Shown in pieces: positions 27,552-38,282 of a stretch of DNA of 64,000 nucleotides; the stretch's first letter is position 1; each line of letters opens with the position of its first letter. The notes beneath the pieces were generated by a model that did no database searches, was not told the DNA's origin, and worked only from the letters and a program-made list of their open reading frames with translations. Source of the DNA: Globodera rostochiensis (taxonomy: Eukaryota; Nematoda; Chromadorea; Rhabditida; Heteroderidae); NCBI GenBank assembly GCA_018350325.1, contig JAEVLN010000020.1, positions 1,147,796 to 1,211,795 on the forward strand. Direction: 5' to 3'. Made by a program: the position numbers and the translations under genes.

Positions 27552-28335
27552 TCATCGCCGTCGTCGGCCAAAACGGACGTTGAAAAGATTTCGGTCCAAT
27601 CGCTTCGGGGGAAGAGCGGCCGCCGCTTCCCATCCATTAGCCGCCGCGGGGGACCAAAATGACCGGTACTTCTGCTGGTTGTTGGCGTCGATTTTGGCAT
27701 TCTGAAAAATTTAAAATTTTAAAATTTCTATTCGCGCCATCTTTTTGACGAGCCTTCGCCCTCCTCTTACAATCAGTTCGTCGCTACTGCTGCTGCTGCC
27801 CGGCGAACGCTTTCCGAAGCTCATGCGAAAGGCGTTTCGGTCCATGGCCAATTGACGCGGATTGGAACGTAACATGCGGAACGGCACAAGCGCCTAATTA
27901 ACGACGAAATTATTTTTTGGCATTTTAAAGTCCAAAAACTTTTAAAGGTACAATATAAAAATGGCATTTTGACATTTTCAATTCAATAAATTGTTATCGT
28001 TCCCAAAACGTCACCTCGTCTCGCTTGCCGAAGCTCATCCGGAAAGCGTTCCGGTCAACTCGGAATCCGGTTGGGCCAACTTCTGTCTCCTTTTTGGCCA
28101 TAACAAATTCCTGGAAATGTGAATTATTCGCTTTTCCCGTACTGACTGAGGACAGAAACGGCAATAAATACTCATTAAACTATTGGCACTTTTATTTGAT
28201 CAAAGAATTGGCCTAAACGACTTCAGAGAGAGTGCCCTCATTCTTTCAGCTTTTACATACCGGTTCGGCATTGGCCAAACGCAGCGGCACCGCGAAAAGC
28301 AGCAACGAAAAAACGATGAACAAATTAGGGGACAT
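27552..28335 (-). CDS. nlp-1-like neuropeptide precursor C
   Basis: Four-exon preprohormone: 28261-28335, 28015-28110, 27771-27893 and 27552-27701, all phase 0. Exon 1 is a signal peptide (MSPNLFIVFSLLLFAVPLRL then ANAEP). Exon 2 gives a peptide ending GFRVDRNAFRMSFG-KR. Exon 3 gives LAMDRNAFRMSFG-KR followed by a serine-rich spacer. Exon 4 gives KR-LDRNLFNVRFG-RRRR at the C-terminus (stop TCA 27552-27554 on +). MDRNAFRMSFG differs from the C. elegans NLP-1 peptides MDANAFRMSFG and MDPNAFRMSFG at one position. This is the most complete of the three paralogues here and has the expected splice sites. Confidence 0.88.
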
Positions 28336-29866
28336 TTTATGAATCAGTTTTGGTTGAGTGCGCGTTAAATAAATGCTTTAAGCTGTAAATTGGTGCCTAA
28401 ATTTTTTGAATTAATTATATATACCCCCGGGGGAATTGTTAAGCATTTAAGAGAATAATTACTGTTCTAAAGTTGAAGGTTAAAATAATTATGCCTTAGG
28501 GAATTTTTTTAATTAGGGGGCATTTTGTCCAAATATTATCATTGAAAGTTCAATTGCGTGGGATTACGCCTAAAAGATTTTCAATTTTTGGAAAAAATCA
28601 TTCGATTAAATGACACAAAACATTTTAAATTTAAAATAAAAATGCCGGATAAGCCTAAACATGGCCGTACAAACTAAGCGATGCGTGTCAGTTTCACGCC
28701 ACGCGTAAAAGTGCATTTTCACTAAATTTTATGCGAAGGCGTGGGAAAAGTCAGCAAAAAATTCTGACAAATTTGAAAAAAACGATTCGCTCAAAACACA
28801 AATAAATTCTAAAATAAATAAAAATTTGCAAAATAAAATTTTTGGATGAAAATTACGAATTTAAATGGTTCGCCCCGCGTGTGGGAGTGTCGGAAGCAAT
28901 TGCGCCCGCGGGGAAACGGAAATTGGTCGGAAGGACTCTTAAATCGGTACAATTTAAAGAATGCCAAAAAAAGTTAGTTAATTAGGCTTATAATTTTATT
29001 AATTGCCATAATTTATACACATCATTTTTACCAAAATATTCGAATATTCAATTCATTGCACACATCCAAACTCATAGCCTCGGGGCTAAAAGCTGTCATT
29101 TGCCTGCGGGCAATTACGAAATGAATGGGACAGACTCCGGGGGGGGGGACATCCGGTGATGCCCCCCTTTATTCTATCAAAATAAAAACCAAAAAATTGA
29201 ACTCGCCCGAGGCTAATTTAGCAAAACAAAGTTCCCCCGGAGGCGCCTTTGTCGGCCGACTAACAAAAGATGGGGTTAACCTGCTGAAATGGTTGGGTGG
29301 GATTTGTTGCGTCAGAAAAGCTTTTTCACAATTTGCCACTTTCGTTGAAATGAGTACAAAACAAACAAAAGCCCAAAACATAGACTAGACAAATTGGATT
29401 CAAATTTCCGGAAGGAAATTTTCGCCAATTTCACGCGAAAACTGAAAAATGAGAAAATATAAAATTGAAAACGTTTTTTATCAAATACTATTTAATGATT
29501 AGAAAGTTACAATTGTTACAACATGAAAAATACGGAAATAATTCGAATCTGATGGAAAGCATTGAAATAAATGTAAGTGCAAAACGAAAAAAGCAGTGCC
29601 TATGCCATGAAAAGCAAAAGATGAAGCATTACAGTACCATCCGCCCGTGCATCGGATACGGTAAATGCGTTGGAAACGAATCTTTAGCATCTTTTGATCA
29701 TAACTTTTAGCAGATCGATGGATTTTAGTTTAACGAATTCGGCACTTTTAGAGCTTTTCGAAAGAGGTTTGTTTGGTCGAAACTATCACATTAGGGACAT
29801 TTGCATTATTAAATGCACTGATCAGATCACGATCTTTCGTGGATCACAAAACAATGATCGGACTCA
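28336..29866. other. AT-rich intergenic region
   Basis: About 1.5 kb between precursor C and the CAP gene. It contains a G run near 29143-29150. Short ORFs at 29125-29388 and 29465-29710 have no recognisable domain or splice context. Confidence 0.5.
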
Positions 29867-31905
29867 TCACATTCGCCTCACCAGCGGCAATACATTCTCC
29901 GTGTAACCGTTGCCCGGATACGCCTGGTTGCCGATTGGGTCATACCGTATGTCCACATAGAACATCCAGGCCTGCGGGCTATTGTATCCGTAGGCATAAG
30001 GCACGCAGGGGCCTCCGCCCGAGGGGAGTGCCTTAAATGGTTCAGTTCGGATCCGTTCAGAATTGGAGCTTTTCTGAAGATTCGAAATGTTTAATCTAAT
30101 AAACTATGAAATGTCTGATCTAATAAACTATGAAATGTCTGATCTAATAAACTATGAAATGTCTGATCTAATAAACTATGAAATGTCTGATCTAATAAAC
30201 TATGAAATGTCTGATCTAATAAACTATGAAAGATTAAGCTCAACTCATAGGAGCTGTATCTATCAGATCAGTTGCGCGCTGTTGGGAATTTCACCTGAAT
30301 GGACACGCCGACGCCGATGCGTCGCGACCCGCGCCACAGCATTTGCGTGTAATGGTACGCGCTGGGGTCCGGACGGGAGGGGAACGCGTAACGCATGTAA
30401 TTGCGCCCCTCGATGTAGAAAGATTTCATCACCGCCTCAGCCATCGTTTCCGGCGTGGACAAGTACGGCTCCAGAGTTGAGAAGTAGAACAAGTTCTCAC
30501 CGCCATGCCTAAAAGATCAAAAAAGTGTTGCTGCTGAGTAGGGAGACCATTCTTTAGCTGGATCTTTTAATTGATAAAATGATGGCACATTAAGGTCCTC
30601 TGGATTAAAGCATTAATTCAAATTGTTGGTTGACCTGAGTTCGTGGACCAGACATGAACCCGACCGCGCCAAACCGTCCGCCCACCGCGTGGCGCCCACC
30701 TCGCTGTACGCGTCCGGCACCAGTCCATCCGTTCCGTGCATCCATCGATAGCGATTGCTGATTTGGACGACCTTTAAACGGAAATTTAATTCTTAATAAG
30801 ACCAAAATCAGTAATTAATTAGACGTCATCATCATTATCGGTTTAAATAGAACAAAATTTATAAAGATTTCGCAGAAATTCCCGCCGGCGCTTTTCGACC
30901 TTCATCTTCGCCCAATTTAGTGGCCAAAGGTCGCAAATCAAACGACCAACGAAAACCCCCCAAAAGTGTAAAATGGCGGCCGAGGAGGCCGTGACGACGC
31001 GTTTGGTGGCGACCAGCGAATAAGGCACCGATCGCCGCCGACGGAAATCCCACGAAAAGTGAACGAACGATTTGCCAAAATTTCTTTTCATTTCCCTCTA
31101 AATTTAGTTGCCTTGGGGGGAAAGTGAAAAGTTATTTATTGCATTTGGCCAAAGAGAAGAATTAATTAATAAACTTTCGTAAATTCCTTTGCAAAGCTCT
31201 CTGATTAAAAGGGGACCATCATATCTTGAGGTTACGAACCGCACGCTTAAAGCGTTCCTTGTCGAACTGGAGCGGATGGATTCGGAGTGCGCGTGCGTCC
31301 GTCTGAATGAATCGTCGAATTTGATACTCCTTAAAGGCACAAACGGTTTAAGGCAAAAACCCCAATTTGCCCACATCTTCGCCCATCTGAGAGAGCAAAT
31401 TCCATGGGGACGGGCCGTACACGGTGCCGTAAGTGATGGACGCCGGGGGCAATGCGACACGCGCGGCATTATATGCCGGAGTACGGACGGTATTATATGC
31501 CGGAGTACGCATGGAATTATATGCTGACGTACGCGCGGAATTGTATGCCGACGTCGTACGCACGGAATTGTATGTCGACGTACGCGCGGAATTATATGCC
31601 GGAGTACGGACGGCATTATATGCCGACGTACGCGCGGAATTGTATACCGGAGTACGCACGGCATTATATGCCGACGTACGCACGGAGTTGTCAAAAACGG
31701 AATATTTGTGCCTAAAATTGGCATTGCCAACGGCTCTTTTTGCCACAGGATATGTTGTCGCGTTTTTTGCTCTGAACGGCGGTATTGCGTCGATTTGAGC
31801 CTGGAAGAAATTTTCACAAAATGTTTTAAATTAAAAAGCTTTGAGAACCTTTTGAGTGAGGACAAACATTGAAAGACAGACGAACAAATGGAAGGCGGAG
31901 ATCAT
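29867..31905 (-). CDS. Secreted octapeptide-repeat protein with C-terminal CAP/SCP domain (venom-allergen-like); middle exons uncertain
   Basis: Exon 1 (31849-31905) encodes a signal peptide (MISAFHLFVCLSMFVLTQ). Exon 2 (from 31800) carries nine copies of an eight-residue repeat, [VAM]RT[PST][AVT]YN[SAT]. The 3' exons 30635-30771, 30295-30508 and 29867-30031 encode a CAP domain of the GAPR-1 type: NRYRWMHGTDGL, LARSGSCLVHEL|RHGGENLFYFS, FYIEGRNYMRYAF, AYHYTQMLWRGSRRIGVGVS and WMFYVDIRYDPIGNQAYPGN..ENVLPL. The four CAP-site residues (His of LVHEL, Glu of GEN, Glu of IEG, His of HYTQ) are all present. Between them, 30880-31090 has an open stretch reading VPYSLVATKRVVTASS..GVFVGRL, which resembles part of a degenerate trypsin-like fold. 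Whether the repeat segment and CAP domain form one gene or two adjacent genes is unresolved; a separate end at about 31104 is possible. Confidence 0.72.
30088..30233. repeat. 24-bp tandem repeat in CAP-gene intron (6 copies)
   Basis: Six copies of a unit of the form GAAATGTCTGATCTAATAAA followed by CTAT, lying in the last intron (30032-30294) of the CAP gene. Being a multiple of 3 bp it opens a short + ORF that is not a gene. Confidence 0.93.
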
Positions 31906-33728
31906 TTTGCTTAATTCGATTAAATATAATTCAAATTGATTAACAAACTTTTGAATTCAGGTCAATTTATGTTCTGACACATTAAAATATTTAAATTGAA
32001 CTTAAGTAAAGGCGGGCGGGCGACACTTCAAATTGACAAATTTTGTTTTGAACGGAAATGTTAAAAGTATTTTTGTGCCGCGGGCGAAGAATCTGTTTGT
32101 TTTGTCGGTAACTCGTTCCAAACAAAAAAGGTTTAACTTCAGCCCCTTCGGGGAGGCCGCCGTCTGGGCAAAAAAAATTATGCGATGTCCTCGGTCCCCT
32201 GGGGGGCAAAAACTTTCCGTTCACCAAAATGACGGAAATGGACAAAATACTTAACCATTTATGAGGTTACAGGCAGAGCAAAAGTCAAATTTGATGTTCC
32301 GTTGCCCCTCGCCAATCTTTAACCTACGAGAATAAATTGGATTAACGCGTTCAAAAGAAAGATTTAAACATTTTGAGTGAACCTTTTAAATTGCAAAAAG
32401 TGAAAATTAAAATTGACTTAGGTCAATATGTAATGGATTGGTTGGTTCTTCGAATTAGGCAAATTCAAATTAATTTACAAAAATTAAGTTTTTGTTTATA
32501 AATATTGCAATGTTTAAACATTTTGGCCACGAGGAAAGTATTTTCGACGCAATTAATTTGCCGTAATAATTGCGCGGAACCCAAATGCCTCGGGGCATTT
32601 GATTTTTTAAATTCATTTTTAAACCTTTTCCATTTGCCTCGGGCCAAAATTTTACACCTTTCTTTGCCAAAACAAAATACAAAAAAGGCCTAAGGTCGCG
32701 GGAAAACGCATTAATTATTTATTTGAATCGGAAATAAAATTTAATGATTTCTTTTCAATTTAAATTTGTGTCCGATGGCATTTTTTTTTGTGTTATTGGT
32801 AAAATAAAAATGAGAATTCACTTTCCAGAGAAAGGCTGCGCTTTACACTTTTACACGGACAGTTGAGCAAATTACTTTCGTCGCCTCCAAAAAAAGAAAA
32901 CGGTAATTGTAAATATTTTACGATTTATTTGAAAAGATAATTTGGAATTTTCATAAGGGCAAAAATAATTCAAATTCAATGTTTTTAAATTAAACTGGAA
33001 AACGGCTGGGTTTTGGCCAATTTTGAGCCTCACAGAATTGGTTTTGTCCGAATTTCTTTGTGCAAAGGAACCTTTTAACTGAACGGTCTCTGACCGATCT
33101 TTGGCCAATTCATTCAGCCGATTTAGTTAAATAGAAAAGTGATAAAAACTTTTAAAACTTCCCAAAGAAGGCTCTGAACATTTGGCTGACTGACTCAGCG
33201 GCGGTGGGCACTGATCAGAAAGAAGAAAGAATGCATTTTCTCTCTTTTTTGCAAAAAGTTAATCGCTCTTACGTAGTTTTAGCAGAAAATTCTTTTTTTT
33301 TTGCATACAATTTCCATTCCGATTAAATAGTTAAAAAGGGAAGTGCGGGTAAATTTTAAGATTTGCCCAAAGGAATGCGCAAACTGATCAAATGAACTCA
33401 ATGCTCTGATCACTCAATTGTGATCGCCACTGATCAGACTACGCGCCTTTTTACAGATTACCCTCCCAATCTCCGAGTTGATCCGTTCTTACGTAGTTTT
33501 GGCGAAAAAAGGAATTTCTTTACATTTCATTTGTTTCTGTGTCCAAATTAGCATTCTTTTGCAAATGAATCCCATCGAAGCATAAAAATAAAAATAAATT
33601 TTATATTTTATTCATTTCTTTTGAGTAAACGTCAAAAAGCATAAATTCTTTATTCCTTTATGTTTTTTTAAATTTTAGTTCCCTATCGAATTTCACCACT
33701 CCGTTTTAAACATGGAGAGTTATCCGAT
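31906..33728. other. AT-rich intergenic region
   Basis: About 1.8 kb upstream of the CAP gene with no convincing gene. Two copies of a motif TTACGTAGTTTT(A/G)GC at about 33270 and 33490 were noted, of unknown meaning. Confidence 0.45.
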
Positions 33729-33796
33729 GCCTTTTTGAATAATTCCAAATCTGGCATTTTGTGCCTTTTTGAATAATTCCAAATCTGGCATTTTGT
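33729..33796. repeat. Direct duplication of 34 bp
   Basis: Two perfect adjacent copies of a 34-bp unit starting GCCTTTTTGAATAATTCC, just before an inverted repeat and the large minisatellite. Confidence 0.9.
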
Positions 33797-33810
33797 CTTT
33801 TAAATATTTA

Positions 33811-33850
33811 CTAGCGGTTTAGGTGCGCCTAACGGCGCACCAACCGCTAG
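33811..33850. repeat. 40-bp inverted repeat (hairpin)
   Basis: The left arm CTAGCGGTT-TA-GGTGCGCC and right arm GGCGCACCAACCGCTAG pair over 17 bp with a 2-nt TA bulge and a short TAAC-type loop. CTAG is present at both outer ends. It sits between the 34-bp duplication and the 2.9-kb array. Confidence 0.85.
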
Positions 33851-33894
33851 AAGTACGGATATGTTATGCACAGATTTGATTGAAATACTTCAAC

Positions 33895-36850
33895 GCTTTT
33901 TATCCTTGGAATTTTCTTCTTTTGACATTTTCCCTTTTTGGCACTTTTTCCTCTTGGCGTTTTATCCTTTTGACATTTTCCAACTTTTAGCTTTACCCAC
34001 TTATGGCACATTCCCCGCTTTTGCTTTTTCCACCTTGGCATTTCACTTTTTGGCACTTTTCGTTTTGGCATTTTCATCTTATGGCAGATTTTCCTTTTTG
34101 GCACTTTTCCTGCTTGGCACTTTTCCCTCCTGACATTTCTCCCTTTTACCTTTTTCCACTTTGGGCACTTTTCCCTTATTCAAATTTTGCTTTTTGGCAC
34201 TTTTGACGCATTCTTTTTGGCATTTTCTCTCTTTTCTCTTTTGGAACTTTCTCGCCTGGCACTTTTCCCCGCTTTTGGCTTTTCCCCCGTGGCATTTCAC
34301 CTTTTTGAACTTTTCCTTTTGGCACCGTTCCCTTTTTGGATTTTGCCTTTTGGCACTTTTCCCTCTTGACATTTTCTCCCTTTTTACCTTTTTCCCCTTT
34401 AGGCATTTTTCCCTTTTGGCATTTTTCCTTTTGGCATTTTTCCCTCTTGACATTTTCTCCCTATTTACCTTTTTCCCCTTTAGGCACTTTTCCCTTTTGG
34501 CATTTTTCTTTTTGGCACCGTTCCCTCTTGGCATTTTCCCCGCTTTTAGCTTTTTTCCCGTGGCATTTCACCTTTTTGCACTTTTCCTTTTAGCACCGTT
34601 CCCTCTTGGCATTTTGCTTTTTGGCACTTTTCCCTCTCGGCACCGTTTTTACGCTTTTGGCTTTTCCCCCGTAGCATTTTTTTTTTGCACTTTTTCCTTT
34701 GGCACCGTTCTTTTTTGGCATTTTGCCTTTTGGCACTTTTCCCTCTTGACATTTTCTACCTTTTTACCTTTTTCCCCTTTAGGCACTTTTCCCTTTTGGC
34801 ATTTTTCCTTCTTGACATTTTCTCCCTATTTACCTTTTTCCCCTTTAGGCACTTTTCCCTTTTGGCATTTTTCTTTTTGGCACCGTTCCCTCTTGGCATT
34901 TTGCATTTTGGCACTTTTCCCTCTCGGCACCGTTTTTCCGCTTTTGGCTTTTCCCCCGTAGCATTTTTTTTTTGCACTTTTTCCTTTGGCACCGTTCTTT
35001 TTTGGCATTTTGCCTTTTGGCACTTTTCCCTTTTGGCATTTTCCCCGCGTTTGGCTTTTCTCCCGTGGCATTTCACCTTTTTGCACTTTTCCTTTTGGCA
35101 CCGTTCCCTTTTGGCATTTTGCCTTTTGGCACTTTTCCCTCTTGACATTTTCTCCCTTTTTACCTTTTTCCCCTTTAGGCACTTTCCCGCTTGGCATTTT
35201 CCCCGCGTTTGGCTTTTCTCCCGTGGCATTTCACCTTTTTGCACTTTTTCCTTTGGCACCGGTTCCTCTTGGCATTTTGCCTTTTGGCACTTTTCCCCGC
35301 TTTTGGCTTTTCTCCCGTGGAATTTCACCTTTTTGCACTTTTCCTTTTGGCACCGTTTCCTTTTGACATTTTCTCCCTTTTTACCTTTTGGCACTTTCCC
35401 GCTTGGCATTTTCCCGCGTTTGGCTTTTCTCCCGTGGCATTTCACCTTTTTGCACTTTTCCTTTTGGCACCGTTCCCTCTTGGCATTTTGCCTTTTGGCA
35501 CTTTTCCCTCTCGGCACTGTTTCCCCGCTTTTGGCTTTTCCCCCGTGGCATTTCATCTTTTTGCACTTTTTCCTTTGGCACCGTTCCCTCTTGGCATTTT
35601 GCCTTTTGGCACTTTTCCCTCTCGGCACTGTTTCCCCGCTTTTGGCTTTTCCCCTGTGGCATTTCACCTTTTTGCACTTTTCCTTTTGGCACCGTTCCCT
35701 CTTGGCATTTTGCCTTTTGGCACTTTTCCCTCTCGGCACTGTTTCCCCGCTTTTGGCTTTTCCCCCGTGGCATTTCACCTTTTTGCACTTTTCCTTTTGG
35801 CACCGTTCCCTCTTGGCATTTTGCCTTTTGGCACTTTTCCCTCTCGGCACTGTTTCACGCTTTTGGCTTTTCCCCCGTGGCATTTGACCTTTTTGCACTT
35901 TTTCCTTTGGCACCGGTTCCTGTTTGCATTTTGCCTTTTGGCACTTTTCCCTATCGGCACTGTTTCCCCGCTTTTGGCTTTTCCCCCGTGGCATTTCACC
36001 TTTTTGCACTTTTTCCTTTGGCACCGGTTCCTCTTGGCATTTTCCCTTTTGTCGCTTTCTCGCTTGGCACTTTTCCCCGCTTTTGGCTTTTCTTCCGTGG
36101 CATTTCACCTTTTTGCACTTTTCCTTTTGGCACCGTTTCCTTTTGACATTTTCTCCCTTTTTACCTTTTGGCACTTTCCCCCGTGGCATTTCACCTTTTT
36201 GCACTTTTCCTTTTGGCACCGTTCCCTCTTGGCATTTTGCCTTTTGGCACTTTTCCCTCTCGGCACTGTTTCACGCTTTTGGCTTTTCCCCCGTGGCATT
36301 TGACCTTTTTGCACTTTTTCCTTTGGCACCGGTTCCTGTTTGCATTTTCCCTTTTGTCGCTTTCTCGCTTGGCACTTTTCCCTCTCGGCACTGTTTCCCC
36401 GCTTTTGGCTTTTCCCCCGTGGCATTTCACCTTTTTGCACTTTTCCTTTTGGCACCGTTCCCTCTTGGCATTTTGCCTTTTGGCACTTTTCCCTCTCGGC
36501 ACTGTTTCACGCTTTTGGCTTTCCCCCGTGGCATTTCACCTTTTTGCACTTTTCCTTTTGGCACCGTTTCCTTTTGACATTTTCTCCCTTTTTACCTTTT
36601 GGCACTTTCCCCCGTGGCATTTCACCTTTTTGCACTTTTCCTTTTGGCATTTTGCCTTTTGGCACTTTTCCCACTCGGCACTGTTTCCCCGCTTTTGGCT
36701 TTTCCCCCGTGGCATTTCACCTTTTTCCACTTTTTCCTTTTGACATTTTCATCTTTGGCACTTTTCCCTCTTGGCATTTTCTCTCTTTTTCCCTTTTGGC
36801 ACTTTTCCCGCTTGGCACTTATTTTTGCACTGGTTTTCCCTTTTATCTTT
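33895..36850. repeat. 2.9-kb pyrimidine-rich minisatellite (GGCAYTTTT motif, about 110-bp higher-order unit)
   Basis: The whole segment is made of short modules of the form TTGGCA(C/T)TTTTCC with interspersed GGCACCGTTCC, CCGCTTTTGGCTTTT and CCCGTGGCATTTCACC. In 35.4-36.7 kb these form a higher-order unit of about 110 bp; the left end is more diverged. Several frames are open on both strands (up to 487 codons on -, Lys/Cys-rich; up to 400 on +, Phe/Leu/Trp/His-rich). Openness on both strands at once argues for a compositional artefact. Confidence 0.93.
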
Positions 36851-38282
36851 GTTAAAAAATTTTAAAACTAATTTATTTTGGCTTTAATAAAAGAAAAAAA
36901 TGAATTAACCTGTTTGTTTAATTTTAATTAATTGAAAAAAGAATCTTGCATTCGGGAATTGAACCCACACATCACGTATTAAACGCTAAAGCGCTTATCC
37001 ACTACCCCACCGACAGCAACGAAAGTTTCTCTTGCTTTTTCTTTACCATCCGCTAATCTCTGCTACTCATCATTTCTCACTCACACTCCCTCCTTTCATT
37101 CTTTCTCTTGCCTCTTCTCCCTTACTCTTTCCCCTTCCTTCTTCCTCTGCGCTCCCACACCAATTGGACAGCACTGCGCACCCGCTGCAAATGAGCAGCG
37201 AGTGGCGTACGCGTCAGCGACGCGCACGCCACAGCGGGCAGCGCAGCCATTTGCTCAATATCTCTACCCCCACCTTATCTCTCATTTTTTCTCTCTTTCC
37301 CTTTCAAAAGTCTCTTCACTTTCAACACTATTTCCTTCATCCTTGTGACTAACCTTCTTCACATCTTAACCTTTTGGCACAACGTCCTTGCAAAATTCAA
37401 AACCCGCGTTACAAACACACAAACCATTCTCCTTTTTATATAAGGATTGCTTAACGAATGTTTGTAGAGAAAGTGTTAAGGAAAGCTGAGACGGGTAACA
37501 AACGAAGGCTAAAAGGATGATTTTGAGGCCGGGCGCTGGGCTTTTGCGGCTTTTGTCGCAACATTTGCTATCATTTTTACATTGCCAGTGTGAGAGCCAA
37601 CAAAAGTATTCGACAGAAATTAATTAACGCGACTCGGATCTCTCTCTAATTAGTTTACGGGAGGGGTAATAACTGTAAAATCATTAAAACATTTTTATTC
37701 ACTTATTAAATCATTTGTTGAAAGAGGCTTCTGCTTGCTTGCTTCGAGTGATACATATTCAGCAGCTATTCATGCGGTCGGTCGGTATTTTATTTATCGG
37801 ATAAACATTTTTAAAATTAAATATTTTAGCTTCTTTATTTGTTTAGTGATTTTGAATATTTTAAACTTTAAACTTATAAAAGCGGATCGATCGAAAGTCA
37901 GCTGCTTGCATCAACTTCACGGGATGCTTTTTATGCAAATCGTGACAATCTAAATAAGAAGAAACCAAAAAGAACGTTAGAATGTTGTTTCAACACTCTT
38001 AAGACTTTTCGCGAAGCGTAATAAAACGGATTAAAAATTTTGTCAGGTCAGGTTCAAATTTTTTTAATGATTTTTGTATGTTTAGTAATTTTGCTCGCAC
38101 AACGATGGCGTTGTCTCTTTCCTCCGCTTCGTTTTTTGATTTAAAAGATTTCATTGCGCTAATTGGTGTCCTAATTTCTCAGAAAACAAACACATTAAAC
38201 AAAAACGACTAAATTTGTTCAGATTTTCTGCTTCCGATCTGTGTTTTGTCTAATTAATGTTACTACGGGTTGCTTTTTTCCA
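36851..38282. other. Intergenic region with a tRNA-like element
   Basis: About 1.4 kb between the 2.9-kb array and the first possible PI4K2 exon. Apart from the tRNA-like sequence near 36.98 kb it holds pyrimidine-rich stretches (about 37060-37350) and no convincing exon. Confidence 0.45.
36943..37019 (-). other. tRNA-like sequence (possible tRNA pseudogene or SINE head)
   Basis: Read on the minus strand this has a good B-box/T-arm (GTGGGTTCAATTCCCGA) and an A-box-like TAGTGGATAAGCGC at tRNA spacing. The acceptor arm pairs only partly (about five of seven positions) and the D-stem is poor. The anticodon loop is ambiguous, so I do not assign an amino acid. It may be a decayed tRNA or the Pol III promoter of a SINE. 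Confidence 0.45.

Noticed and set aside
34756..36219. 487-codon Lys/Cys-rich ORF (-)
   Set aside because: Lies wholly inside the 2.9-kb minisatellite, with competing long ORFs on the other strand; kept only as a transcript-dependent possibility in the findings.
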